Numbered from the stretch's first letter, positions 54,734 to 63,780 are shown. The stretch is DNA of 64,000 nt from Acinetobacter baylyi DSM 14961 = CIP 107474 (GCF_000368685.1 NZ_KB849628.1:1043907-1107906); one strand, 5' to 3'. Program-made: numbers and translations. Notes: generated from the letters alone by a model not told the origin.

Positions 54734-55249
54734 GACAAATACTCCAAAACTTTGCGTAAGGCATCCAATGTTGAAACTTTAAAAACAGGCTTACTAGACT
54801 CATCTACGAGCTCGCCAAAATGAGTTGGTTTTAGATTCCATTTTTTGAAAGTCTGTAGACAATAAATACTTTAATGCTCGTACTACTTGATCAGAAAACT
54901 TAAAAGACCCATCAGGTATCATATTCTTATGATCATAAATATCAATCCTTTGTTTTTGGGGAATGATTTCATGGATCATTTGTTGAGCTTCTTTTAACTC
55001 AGATGCCATAATTCGTATAAGCAAATAATGTTTGGGATTTTGCATTTCCTCCATCCACGCATTATCTATTTGTGATGGTTTAAGCAAGTTAGACTTATGT
55101 AATGAAGTATCTGCAAAGCATTGAATTAACGCTCTATATTTTTCACCTGTCTTTCTGATGCTTTGCGCTTTAGGAACATCTCGATTAAATCCTAAATTAG
55201 CAATCGTACTCACAGAAAAATCCTGAATTCCACGTGGCTGTTGCTCCAT
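54730..55249 (-). pseudogene. Frameshifted gene upstream of greB (possibly a mobile-island GmtX-like protein)
   Basis: The first 149 codons (RGIQDFSVSTIANLGFNRDV, QSIRKTGEKYRALIQCFADT) are intact down to DFQK. An A6 tract (54841-54846 on the plus strand as T6) then shifts the frame, giving a junk end at 54800. Removing one A restores KWNLKPTHFGELVDESSKPV...ALRKVLEYLS, ending at a TGA that overlaps the greB start. The N-terminal DFS-x-S-T-I...R-K-x-GEKYRALI pattern reminds me of GmtX-type proteins of mobile islands; this is weak. The slip could also be a sequencing error or phase-variable tract. Confidence 0.55.
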
Positions 55250-55320
55250 ACATACCTCATAAACTGCATCGAGTGACTGCTGAATTTTTAGAGATGAACC
55301 ATATTTTAATTTAATAACTC

Positions 55321-55460
55321 TTCAGAATTCACAACTATTGAAGATAAGCGGTTATTGCAGTTTATCCGTTCTTCTTATGATGCGAGTTATGGCATCTACG
55401 GTTATCGTCGCATTACGCTAGATCTTAAAAAAATTAGGTGAAGATTGTGGACCTAACGAT
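55321..55460 (+). mobile_element. Fragment of a second IS3-type orfB
   Basis: Reading right: LLQFIRSSYDASYGIYGYRR ITLDLKK, then a frame change (GEDCGPND). This is the N-terminal half of an IS3-family transposase, of a different subgroup from the two larger elements here. No ends visible. The remaining sequence from 55250 to 55604 shows nothing else. Confidence 0.55.
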
Positions 55461-55604
55461 GTGCTAAGGAGATCGTACTCAATGCTCTCCTTCTGGCGGT
55501 GTGGCGACGCAGACCTTCTGCATTTTAGAATGGCTTAAAAAGTTAAATATAGTCCCTTACTTTGACAAGCCTTTTATAAAATCTTCGAAATTTTATTTTA
55601 CAGA

Positions 55605-56366
55605 CTATAGTTGATTTGCGTATGCTGCTTCATAGAGCATCGTATTAGCACCTAATTGCTTTGAAATTGTAATGCCGTACTTCATTAAATGCGGAATATA
55701 TCCGTTAATAGTTTCGCTAGTGAGTCGTTCAGAAGGCCCTGAAATGGTTAAGGCACCTTGTAAATATTGGCTCCCATCTAGAACAGGTACGGAAAGAGAT
55801 GACGTTTCAGGATCACGTTCTCCAAAAGAACTTGCCCAATAATTCTCTTTTATTGGTTCCAATCTAGCTTCTATTTGCTGTTTTGAAAATGCAGATAGTA
55901 TTTTCCCTGAAGCGCCCACGTTCACAGGGAAAACATCACCTTCAGAGATAGAAACCTTGACAGATCGAACTGGCTCTATACGGAATAAGACAACACGGCT
56001 CTCATTGTCTAATATGTAGAAAGATGAAGTTTCTCCTGTTTCCTCCGAAATCTTTTCAAGGATAGGATAAATAATATCTTTTAAATTGAAGGAGTTTTGA
56101 TAAATTCTAGCAAGCTTAAGAGGCATAATACTTAAAGAATAGAGCCCATCAGTATTTTTACGGATATAACCATGTCGTTCTAATGAATTAAGAAGTCTGA
56201 GGATAGTACTTTTATAAAGTTTTGTACGTCTTGAAATTTCAGCTAGAGATAGGCTTGGATTCTCAATATCGAATGAAGATAAGATGAGTAAAGCTCTATC
56301 TACGGCAGCAACACCTGAGTTCTGCTTGCTATCTGAGCCTAAGTCTTCATTTGATAAATTTGTCAT
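55605..56366 (-). CDS. IclR-family transcriptional regulator of the adjacent catabolic genes
   Basis: A 253-residue IclR protein: N-terminal winged HTH (AVDRALLILSSF, LSLAEISRRTKLYKSTILRL, LERHGYIRK) and a GAF-like effector domain with SVKVSISEGDVFPVNVGASG and LSVPVLDGSQYLQGALTISG. IclR proteins bind short palindromes of the type GTTC-n-GAAC. Two such sites lie in the divergent promoter region at 60.0-60.16 kb between the lactonase and lyase genes, so it very likely controls that cluster. An IS3 element begins 52 bp upstream of its start and has separated it from the CitMHS gene. Confidence 0.88.
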   Translation of the reverse strand: MTNLSNEDLGSDSKQNSGVAAVDRALLILSSFDIENPSLSLAEISRRTKLYKSTILRLLNSLERHGYIRKNTDGLYSLSIMPLKLARIYQNSFNLKDIIYPILEKISEETGETSSFYILDNESRVVLFRIEPVRSVKVSISEGDVFPVNVGASGKILSAFSKQQIEARLEPIKENYWASSFGERDPETSSLSVPVLDGSQYLQGALTISGPSERLTSETINGYIPHLMKYGITISKQLGANTMLYEAAYANQL

Positions 56367-56489
56367 AGAAAAGAAACCTAAAAACTTCCGATAAAATCAA
56401 CAAGCAGCAGTATAACTTGATCCTAGCCAAAATAATGGACAGTACTTCCCTCTAAAGATAACGTAACGTTAACTTTGGAGATCCAAGAA

Positions 56490-56783
56490 ATGGCCAAACG
56501 TTTTAGTCCTGAATTTAAACAGCAAGCAATTGATTATGCACTTTCAAACTCACACGAGCCTATAGCTACAATCGCCCAGAAATTAGGTGTGGGTTATTCA
56601 ACTTTAGACAAATGGATTCGTGAAGCCAATCCAGTGGGTTCAAGCAAACGTCAACTTTCACCAGAACAACAGCGGATCTTGGAATTAGAGAAAGAAGTCA
56701 AACAGCTCAGGGAAGCCAATGACATCTTAAAAAAAGCGCATGTGTACTTTCTGACAGATCATGCCAAGAAAAGTACACGGTAA
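56490..56783 (+). CDS. IS3-family transposase OrfA
   Basis: A 97-residue HTH/leucine-zipper protein: MAKRFSPEFKQQAIDYALSN, then IATIAQKLGVGYSTLDKWIR and the zipper QQRILELEKEVKQLREANDI. The ATG at 56490 follows GGAG; a TTG five codons earlier is less likely. At CTTAAAAAAAGC (about 56733-56740) an A-AAA-AAG tract permits -1 slippage. The -1 frame is open from there through orfB, so a fused OrfAB transposase can be made. Confidence 0.9.
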   Translation: MAKRFSPEFKQQAIDYALSNSHEPIATIAQKLGVGYSTLDKWIREANPVGSSKRQLSPEQQRILELEKEVKQLREANDILKKAHVYFLTDHAKKSTR

Positions 56784-56797
56784 TTCAAGATCTGGAT

Positions 56798-57649
56798 GTG
56801 AATGAAGTCACTGTATCTTCTGCCTGTAAATGCCTGGGTGTCAGCACTTCAGGCTATTATGCCTGGCGAAAACGCCAGACCAATCTAGCGCAGAAATATA
56901 ATGATTTAAAAGCCGTGTATTGGCAGCATCATGCACGATTGGGTGCACCTTCATTGGTACATGACATGCATGATTTAGGTTACAGCATGAGCGAACGAAC
57001 CGTTGGAAGAATGCTTAAAAAACTTGGTTTACGGAGCAAAATTGCACGTAAATACAAGCATACGACTGATTCAAACCATCGTTTGCCTACAGCGCCTAAC
57101 TTGTTGGATCGTCAATTTACGGTCAATGAACCCAATAAGATCTGGACAACGGATATTACCTATATCCGTACTAAGCAAGGTTGGCTGTATTTATGTGTGA
57201 TGCTGGATCTATTCAGCCGTCGTATTGTCGGTTGGCAAACCAGCCATCGAATAGACCGTCAATTGGTGTGTGATGCGTTTCATTATGCAATGGCTCGTCA
57301 GGGGTATCCAATGGGTGTCATGGTACATTCGGACCAAGGCTCACAGTACTGTAGTCGTGATTTTAGGGCGCTATTATTGACGAATAACTGCGTTCAAAGT
57401 ATGTCACGCAGGGGAAACTGTTGGGATAATGCAGTGACCGAAAGCTTCTTTCATACATTGAAAGGTCATATGGTCCATGGCAGTGTGTTTGCCACTCGAA
57501 AAGAAGCGAATGCTGTCTTGTTTGACTATATTGAGATTTATTACAATCGAATCAGACGACATTCTACAAACGGCTGGTTAAGCCCAGAAGCCTTTGAACA
57601 GAAATATTTCAAGAATTTAGAGGGATTTGTTGTCCACGATACTGTCTAG
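56798..57649 (+). CDS. IS3-family transposase OrfB (rve integrase core)
   Basis: 283 residues as counted from a GTG, but normally made as the C-terminal part of an OrfAB frameshift fusion. An HTH_21-like start (LGVSTSGYYAWRKRQ, LGAPSLVHDMHDLGYSMSER) is followed by the DDE catalytic core: Asp in WTTDITYIRT, Asp in VHSDQGSQYCS, Glu in NAVTESFFHTLKGH. It ends at TAG 57647-57649, five bases from the right end. All catalytic residues are present, so it is presumably active. Confidence 0.92.
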   Translation: MNEVTVSSACKCLGVSTSGYYAWRKRQTNLAQKYNDLKAVYWQHHARLGAPSLVHDMHDLGYSMSERTVGRMLKKLGLRSKIARKYKHTTDSNHRLPTAPNLLDRQFTVNEPNKIWTTDITYIRTKQGWLYLCVMLDLFSRRIVGWQTSHRIDRQLVCDAFHYAMARQGYPMGVMVHSDQGSQYCSRDFRALLLTNNCVQSMSRRGNCWDNAVTESFFHTLKGHMVHGSVFATRKEANAVLFDYIEIYYNRIRRHSTNGWLSPEAFEQKYFKNLEGFVVHDTV

Positions 57650-57747
57650 GATCAACTTTAATTTAAATAGACAAATAGATTCTTGTTTCAGTTTTATAGT
57701 AATAAAGGAACGATATACATTTATATATCATCCCATTAGTGTGCTTA

Positions 57748-59019
57748 TTAAATTAGACCGATTAAAATAGCGGCTACATACATGATCATACATGTACCTG
57801 TACACCAAAGAATGCTGTTTTTCTGATTTTCAGCATAGTCAACATTCGTTAATGAACAGAGTAAGTATGTTGAAGCTACCATTGGGCTAAGAAGATGAAT
57901 GGGTTGCCCAATTAAACTTGCAATAGCCATTTCATTGGCCCCCACACCGTAATGTGAAGCAGTTTCAGCCAAAATAGGTAATATGCCAAAATAAAATGCA
58001 TCATTCGTTAAAATGTAAGTAAAAGGCATACTAATAAACGCTGTAATCGAAGCTAAAAAATTACCTGACGATTCAGGAATAATAGATATTAAATGTTGTG
58101 CGATTGCATCAATCATACCAGTTCCAGACATGATCCCGACAAAAATACCCGCAGCGAAAATTAAAGTCGACACTGCAAGGACGCTATCAGCATATTTACC
58201 AATTAATTTCTTTTGTTCTGAAAGTTGAGGGAAATTCACGACTAAGCCAATACAGAAAGCTATGATGAACAATGGAGCCAAAGAAATATAACTTTTGATC
58301 ATCACAAAAATGAGCAAAGCGGTTAAAGCCAAATTAAACCAAGATTTCCATGTTGGAATATTTGGCTCTTCGTGGATTAGCTCTTCATTATGTTCAATTT
58401 GATGTATACCTAAACGTTTACGTTCTTTTAGTCCAAGATAAAATGCAACGAACAACACCCACAATAAACCAGCAGCCATCACTGGAATCATTTGTAAAAA
58501 GAGTTCTGTTGGATCTATTTTTAATGCACTTGCAGCGCGAGAAAAAGGTCCAGCCCAAGGCAGGATATTCATGACTCCGATTGAAAGTAGGAGAACAGTA
58601 GCCATGACCTGTGGTCGGATCCCAATCTTCGTGTATAAAGGTAATAGTGCTGTAGCAACGATAATATATGTTGTTGCTCCATCACCATCCAGCCCGACAC
58701 AAATCCCTAAAATTCCAGTACCTACAACAATTTTGAGGGGATCACCTTTCACAATCTTTATGATTAATTTAATCAAAGGATTGAATAGACCTGCATCTGT
58801 CATCATACAGAAATACAAAATTGCAAATGTGATCATGATTCCTGTGGGTGCAAGCTTTTTAACACCATCTACCATCATGTCGCTGAGTTCAGCACTATGA
58901 CCAGTAAAGATTGCAAAAATAACAGGAATTAGAACGAGAGCTGTAAGTGCAGAAAGTCGTTTAGACATTACTGCATACATAAATATAGCAATCATGCTAT
59001 AGCTAAGAAAAACTAACAT
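57748..59019 (-). CDS. CitMHS-family organic-acid transporter
   Basis: A 423-residue membrane protein with about 11-12 hydrophobic segments, including GICVGLDGDGATTYIIVATA, NILPWAGPFSRAA, and ILTNDAFYFGILPIL. These are hallmarks of CitMHS (metal-citrate:proton symporters). It follows the SMP-30 gene by 35 bp in the same direction. In this cluster it may import a tricarboxylic or branched dicarboxylic acid rather than citrate. No terminator was clear before the IS at 57654. Confidence 0.85.
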   Translation of the reverse strand: MLVFLSYSMIAIFMYAVMSKRLSALTALVLIPVIFAIFTGHSAELSDMMVDGVKKLAPTGIMITFAILYFCMMTDAGLFNPLIKLIIKIVKGDPLKIVVGTGILGICVGLDGDGATTYIIVATALLPLYTKIGIRPQVMATVLLLSIGVMNILPWAGPFSRAASALKIDPTELFLQMIPVMAAGLLWVLFVAFYLGLKERKRLGIHQIEHNEELIHEEPNIPTWKSWFNLALTALLIFVMIKSYISLAPLFIIAFCIGLVVNFPQLSEQKKLIGKYADSVLAVSTLIFAAGIFVGIMSGTGMIDAIAQHLISIIPESSGNFLASITAFISMPFTYILTNDAFYFGILPILAETASHYGVGANEMAIASLIGQPIHLLSPMVASTYLLCSLTNVDYAENQKNSILWCTGTCMIMYVAAILIGLI

Positions 59020-59054
59020 AAATCAGTCCTTGATTTATCAAAACATTGAAAGAC

Positions 59055-59981
59055 TTAAGAATGTAAGAACATTGGTTTACCAGGATGCTCTAATTCTGTT
59101 GTTAGAATTGATCCAGTTGATGAATCAATAATAAATAGTTGATTATTTTTCTTTCCGCCAAAAGCCAAATTGGTAATTGTTCTACCAGATGTGCATGCTT
59201 TTATACGGTAGAGAGGTTCAGCGTATTTGTTAAACACCCAAACGCACGCATGACCAGCATCACAAACATAGAGATTACTTTGGTTATCTAAAGCAAGACC
59301 ATCAGCACCGCTGATACCACCAGCTAAAGATGTAAATATGCCGACTTTTGATGTTGAACCATCTTTTAATAGTGGTAAGCGCCAAATGGCATTACCTCTT
59401 GTCATGGCAACAAATAATGCTTTTTCCTCCATATCCATAACCAGACCATTTGGACTCGGTGCATTATTAATAAGGCAATCCAATTGGTCTGACTCGAAGT
59501 CATAGCAAAAGACACGTCCTGTAGGATCATGCATTCCAGTTTGACCTTGATCTGTAAAGTAAAGTTTTCCATTTTTCGCAAAAAACAGGTCATTAACGCC
59601 TTTAAAGCCTTCACTTTTACGATGGGTTAGAAATGGAGAAATCATTCCAGATTTAGGATCAAGTTTCATTATTCCATTTTTATAATCAGCTATATAAATC
59701 ATGCCATCGGAATGAATTTTTAGCCCATTTGGCCAGCCATCATACTCTGCGATAAGCAGCCATTCTCCTGATGGTGTGATTTTAAAAATACGACCATAGG
59801 GAATGTCAGTTATGTATAAATTTCCTTCAAGATCAAAAGATGGACCTTCTAGAAAAGAAGTAACCTTTTGACCAGGTTTATTTGCTCTCACCCAATCTGA
59901 ATTTCCATCTTTCCAATATTTTTCAGGAATTTGTGTGAAAACTCTCGTTGAGATTTCCATTGGAGGATTAAATAGGCTCAT
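59055..59981 (-). CDS. SMP-30/gluconolactonase-family lactonase
   Basis: A 308-residue six-bladed propeller: FLEGPSFDLEGNLYITD, GWPNGLKIHSDGMIYIADYK, GVNDLFFAKNGKLYFTD, SPNGLVMD and GADGLALDNQSNLYVCDAGH. They provide the metal-binding Glu/Asn/Asp set of the family. Such enzymes open sugar or acid lactones. It reads leftwards from a promoter shared with the divergent HMG-CoA-lyase-type gene, near two IclR-type palindromes, and probably processes a lactone form of the cluster's substrate. Confidence 0.85.
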   Translation of the reverse strand: MSLFNPPMEISTRVFTQIPEKYWKDGNSDWVRANKPGQKVTSFLEGPSFDLEGNLYITDIPYGRIFKITPSGEWLLIAEYDGWPNGLKIHSDGMIYIADYKNGIMKLDPKSGMISPFLTHRKSEGFKGVNDLFFAKNGKLYFTDQGQTGMHDPTGRVFCYDFESDQLDCLINNAPSPNGLVMDMEEKALFVAMTRGNAIWRLPLLKDGSTSKVGIFTSLAGGISGADGLALDNQSNLYVCDAGHACVWVFNKYAEPLYRIKACTSGRTITNLAFGGKKNNQLFIIDSSTGSILTTELEHPGKPMFLHS

Positions 59982-60004
59982 AACAATACTTCCTTGAACT
60001 TAAC

Positions 60005-60021
60005 GTTCTATTGTATAGAAC
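60005..60021. promoter_or_regulatory. IclR-type operator 1
   Basis: GTTCTATTGTATAGAAC is a 17-bp palindrome with one mismatched pair. It lies 23 bp upstream of the SMP-30 start. A second GTTCTA-n5-TAGAAC lies at 60147. IclR/PcaU-type proteins favour GTTC-n9-GAAC spacing, as here. Confidence 0.65.
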
Positions 60022-60146
60022 AATGTTCTGTTTATTTATGTTTGATGATTGATTGATCAAAGTCAAGTTTTTTCTCCATCAAATTATTAGATCAAAGTCT
60101 AAGCATATTTGTAGATATTATTTATTTGCATTTAAAATAGAATAGT

Positions 60147-60163
60147 GTTCTACTAGATAGAAC
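60147..60163. promoter_or_regulatory. IclR-type operator 2
   Basis: GTTCTACTAGATAGAAC has the same outer hexamers as operator 1 and lies 52 bp upstream of the HMG-lyase-like start. The pair (142 bp apart) brackets the divergent promoters. Confidence 0.65.
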
Positions 60164-60215
60164 TAGACGAAATCTGTTTCTAGGTTTCCACTGTTTTTGC
60201 TGGGTAGGTAAAGGT

Positions 60216-61154
60216 ATGAGCAATCAAAAGGACATCGATATTCTGGTGAGTGAGGTAGGCCCTCGCGATGGTTTGCAAAGTATTAAGCAGACTATGCCAA
60301 CTGATATGAAGAAAATGTGGATTTCAGCTTTATCTGAAGCAGGAGTGCGAGAAATTGAGGTGGGATCATTCGTACCACCAAAATTATTACCGCAGATGGC
60401 CGATTGTGCTGACTTGGTTCAGCATGCATTAACTTTAGAAAATGTATTTGTTACTGCGTTAGTACCGAACTTACGTGGTGCAGAGTCAGCATTTAAATCA
60501 GGTGTTCAAAAAATCACAATTCCTGTTTCAGTAAGTGAACCTCATTCTTTATCCAATGTAAGAAAAACTCACGAACAGATGTACTCAGAGGTTGCATCAA
60601 TCGTTGCATTGCGGAATGAGCAATATCCGAATGTTTTGATTGAAGCTGGATTATCGACAGTATTTGGATGCACGATCCAAGGGATTGTGACTGAAAAAGA
60701 AAGCTTATTCATGGCCAATAAAATGGCTGCCTTAGGTATTGATGAGGTGGGTTTAGCAGACACTGTTGGATATGCCACACCGTTACAGGTCAAGAGTCTA
60801 TTTAAACAACTGAAAATTGAATTAGGAAATATTGCAGGTAGTGCACATTTTCATAATACACGCGGACAAGGCTTAGCGAATGTGCTTGCAGCCTATGAGG
60901 TAGGAGTGACAACTTTTGATGCCTCTCAGGGCGGAATAGGAGGATGTCCCTACGCTCCTGGTGCATCAGGAAACATTGTGACTGAGGACCTTGTTTTTTT
61001 ACTCGAAAGTATGGGCCTCCGTACAGGTATTGATATTGAAAAGTTAGTTGCCGCTAGAGAGTGGTTAAAAAAAGCATTACCAAATGAACCGCTATATGGA
61101 TTCATCCCTGATGCGGGTGTAGGTAAAGCTTTTAAATATGCAAAGGATATGTGA
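60216..61154 (+). CDS. HMG-CoA lyase family enzyme
   Basis: A 312-residue TIM-barrel lyase: start SEVGPRDGLQ, EVGSFVPPKLLPQMAD, GLADTVGYATP, AHFHNTRGQGLANVLAAYE (metal-binding His pair) and the HMGL signature GGIGGCPYAPGASGNIVTED with its loop Cys. It cleaves 3-hydroxy-3-methylglutaryl-CoA, or a close relative, to acetoacetate and acetyl-CoA. The next gene is a CoA transferase, whose product would be the substrate here. The start has an AGGT/AAAGG site. Citramalyl-CoA or related substrates are possible. Confidence 0.9.
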   Translation: MSNQKDIDILVSEVGPRDGLQSIKQTMPTDMKKMWISALSEAGVREIEVGSFVPPKLLPQMADCADLVQHALTLENVFVTALVPNLRGAESAFKSGVQKITIPVSVSEPHSLSNVRKTHEQMYSEVASIVALRNEQYPNVLIEAGLSTVFGCTIQGIVTEKESLFMANKMAALGIDEVGLADTVGYATPLQVKSLFKQLKIELGNIAGSAHFHNTRGQGLANVLAAYEVGVTTFDASQGGIGGCPYAPGASGNIVTEDLVFLLESMGLRTGIDIEKLVAAREWLKKALPNEPLYGFIPDAGVGKAFKYAKDM

Positions 61155-61155
61155 A

Positions 61156-62355
61156 ATGAGTATTGAAAAACCAAATAATCTTCCGCTATCAGGTATTCGT
61201 GTACTTGAATTTGTTCATATGGTTATGGGACCAGCATGTGGATTAATGTTGGCTGACCTTGGAGCCGAGGTTATTAAAATTGAACCAATACCTCAGGGCG
61301 ATAATACACGTCGATTAATGGGATCGGGTGCTGGTTATTGGATGACCTATAATCGAAATAAAAAGAGCCTTTCAGTTGATATTAAAACTGAAAAAGGAAT
61401 GAATCTTGTCAAAGAGCTGATTGCTACTGCCGATATTGTGATTGAGAATTTTCGTCCAGGTGCAATGAAAAAACTAGGCTTAGATTATGAAGGTGTCAAA
61501 GCCATTAAGCCTGACATTATTTATGGTTCTATGAAAGGCTTCTTACCTGGCCCTTATGAACATCGAACTGCACTTGATGAAGTTGTTCAAATGATGACAG
61601 GTCTAGCTTATATGACGGGTCCTGTGGGTCGACCTTTAAGGGCTGGTGCTTCTGTTAATGATGTTATGGGTGGAATGTTCTGTGCTTATTCAATTCTTGC
61701 AGCCCTATATCAAAGACAATTGACAGGCGAAGGACAATTTGTCGAAACAGGATTATTTGAAAACTCTGCATTTTTAGTAGCGCAGCATATGATGCAGCGA
61801 GCTGTAACTGAAAAACCTGTTGCACCAATGCCAAATCGTGTTTCAGCTTGGGCTGTATATGATGTATTTAATACGCAAGGCAATGAGCAAGTATTTATTG
61901 GAGTTGTTACCGATTCTCAATGGTTAGCTTTCTGTGAAGCCTTCGATTTGAATAGTCTTAAAAATAACCCAGATTATGCTCTAAATAATCAAAGAGTTAA
62001 AGCAAGAGATGTAATTTTGCCAATTATTCGAGATGCATTAAGTGCGCTTGAAAAGTCAAAAGTGATGGAACTATGCGAACAAGCTGGGTTACCGTTCTCA
62101 CCAATTCAACGTCCAGAAGACTTATTCCATGATAATCACCTAAATCAGTCAGGTGGTATGGGTGAGCTCAAACTAGAAAATGGTAAGCAAGTCAAAGTGC
62201 CCTTATTACCTTTTACAATGAATGGTCATCGATTTGGTGTACGTGAGAATGTGCCTCAAGTTGGTGAGAATACTGTAGAAGTGCTTACATCATTAGGCTA
62301 TGGCGCTGCTGAAGTACAGCTTTTAACTGAAACTGAGATTATTAAATGTAGCTAA
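61156..62355 (+). CDS. CaiB/BaiF-family CoA transferase
   Basis: A 399-residue class III CoA transferase: GIRVLEFVHMVMGPACGLML, ADLGAEVIKIEP, YWMTYNRNKKSLSVD, IVIENFRPGAMKKLGLDY, and the catalytic Asp in GASVNDVMGG. It transfers CoA from a donor such as succinyl-CoA to a carboxylic acid. The ATG at 61156 lies one base after the lyase stop with AAGGA upstream, so the two are coupled: acid activation then lyase cleavage. The frame extends six codons upstream from a non-ATG start, which I discount. Confidence 0.9.
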   Translation: MSIEKPNNLPLSGIRVLEFVHMVMGPACGLMLADLGAEVIKIEPIPQGDNTRRLMGSGAGYWMTYNRNKKSLSVDIKTEKGMNLVKELIATADIVIENFRPGAMKKLGLDYEGVKAIKPDIIYGSMKGFLPGPYEHRTALDEVVQMMTGLAYMTGPVGRPLRAGASVNDVMGGMFCAYSILAALYQRQLTGEGQFVETGLFENSAFLVAQHMMQRAVTEKPVAPMPNRVSAWAVYDVFNTQGNEQVFIGVVTDSQWLAFCEAFDLNSLKNNPDYALNNQRVKARDVILPIIRDALSALEKSKVMELCEQAGLPFSPIQRPEDLFHDNHLNQSGGMGELKLENGKQVKVPLLPFTMNGHRFGVRENVPQVGENTVEVLTSLGYGAAEVQLLTETEIIKCS

Positions 62356-62397
62356 TGATTGGCTATTTAATTTGTGTATTATGCAAGGACTGCATAT

Positions 62398-63711
62398 ATG
62401 AATACTTTAAATAAACTCCCAGATAATTGTAATTTGTCTCATCAAGAGGCTTGTGATCGTGCTATTAAGAAAGCGACTTTGCGCTTTATTCCATTGTTGG
62501 CTTTAGCATATTTTTTCAATTATCTCGATCGTACTAGTGTGGGTTATGCTGCACTACAAATGACTGACTCCCTTGGATTAACTGCCGCTCAGTTTGGTCT
62601 AGGGGCTGGAATCATGTTTATTGGTTATTGCTTATGCGAGATTCCTAGTAATTTGGCAATGTATAAATTTGGGGCTAGAGTTTGGATGGCCCGAATTATG
62701 ATTACATGGGGAATCGCAGCGGCGGCTACGGCTTTTGTTGTTGGCCCTCATTCTTTTTATATTGTGCGTTTCCTGTTAGGTGTTGCTGAAGCAGGCTTTT
62801 TCCCTGGTGTAATTTTCTTTTTGACAATTTGGTTCCCACTACAGTATAGAACGCACATTCTTGCATTGTTTACGATTGCTACACCAATATCATTTTTGGT
62901 AGGTGGTCCATTATCTATTTGGCTTTTAGGTTTTCATGGTCATTTAGGGCTTGAGGGTTGGCAATGGATGTTTTTGATTGAAGGTTTACCAGCATGTATT
63001 CTTGGGGTAATTACTTATAAAGTGTTAGTAAATAGTCCTAAAGAAGCAAAATGGCTAACAGATGAAGAACGTCATGCATTGATGACATCATTGTCAAATG
63101 AAATGAAAACTGGTGCAAGTAAGCATAACTTTAAAGAAGTATTAAAAGATGTAAGAGTTTGGATTTTAGGATCAATTACTTTTAGCTTTACTTTAGGTAC
63201 TTATGGGATTGGCATTTGGTTGCCTCAAATGCTTAAGGCTCAGGGTGTTGAATTGAGCTTGATTGGTTGGATTGCGGCTATTCCATACTTCTTTTCTACA
63301 ATTGGATTACTTTTTTGGGCAAAACATGTTGATAAAACAGGTAAACCAATTAAAAACCTTGTTATCGCACTTTTAATGGCTGGTATAGCATTATTGGTCG
63401 CTATTAATTTGTCAGGTTTAGTCCCTGCCTTGATTGGTATTACCATTGCACTTGTAGGTACTATTTCTGCAAAAACCATATTTTATACACTACCTGGAAA
63501 GTTTTTATCAGGACAAGCCGCAGCAGGCGGCATTGCTTTAATTAACTCAATTGGAGCTTTCGGTGGGTTTGTTGGACCATTCTTAATGGGCTATTTAAAG
63601 ACTGCCACCAACTCATTCAATAGTGGTTTCATGATTATGTGCAGTATTTTGTTCTTCGCAGTATTCATGACTTTAGTATTAAATTTCTGTATGAAAAAAG
63701 AATCAACGTAA
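62398..63711 (+). CDS. MFS transporter, anion:cation symporter (ACS) type
   Basis: A 437-residue major facilitator with 12 segments: PLLALAYFFNYLDRTSVGYA (the ACS-family start, N-Y-x-D-R), GYCLCEIPSNLAMYKFGARV, GVAEAGFFPGVIFFL and TIWFP. These proteins import organic anions such as tartrate, galactarate, phthalate or glucarate. The start at 62398 has AAGGA upstream. It is third of the rightward group after the CoA transferase, and gives the cluster a second uptake route beside CitMHS. A terminator follows. Confidence 0.87.
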   Translation: MNTLNKLPDNCNLSHQEACDRAIKKATLRFIPLLALAYFFNYLDRTSVGYAALQMTDSLGLTAAQFGLGAGIMFIGYCLCEIPSNLAMYKFGARVWMARIMITWGIAAAATAFVVGPHSFYIVRFLLGVAEAGFFPGVIFFLTIWFPLQYRTHILALFTIATPISFLVGGPLSIWLLGFHGHLGLEGWQWMFLIEGLPACILGVITYKVLVNSPKEAKWLTDEERHALMTSLSNEMKTGASKHNFKEVLKDVRVWILGSITFSFTLGTYGIGIWLPQMLKAQGVELSLIGWIAAIPYFFSTIGLLFWAKHVDKTGKPIKNLVIALLMAGIALLVAINLSGLVPALIGITIALVGTISAKTIFYTLPGKFLSGQAAAGGIALINSIGAFGGFVGPFLMGYLKTATNSFNSGFMIMCSILFFAVFMTLVLNFCMKKEST

Positions 63712-63739
63712 TTTCAGATTATTTTCAATCTCTTACCTT

Positions 63740-63780
63740 ACCGCCTTTAATCCTCATTCTCAGCTAGAGGCGGCTTTTTT
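63740..63780 (+). terminator. Rho-independent terminator after the MFS gene
   Basis: CCGCCT and AGGCGG form a stem with a loop of about 20 bases, followed by C and a run of Ts. Confidence 0.7.

Larger units (their letters stand above)
56418..57654 (+). mobile_element. Intact IS3-family insertion sequence (1237 bp) with 3-bp target duplication
   Basis: The ends are TGATCCTAGCCAAAATAATG and, inverted, TGATCCTAGACAGTATCGTG, so the terminal repeats match imperfectly over about 35 bp. Flanks carry ACT on both sides (56415-56417 and 57655-57657), a 3-bp duplication typical of IS3. Both reading frames are open with an A7G slippery site between them. The element lies 51 bp upstream of iclR. A decayed relative in inverse orientation is at 27644-28911. 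Confidence 0.92.
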
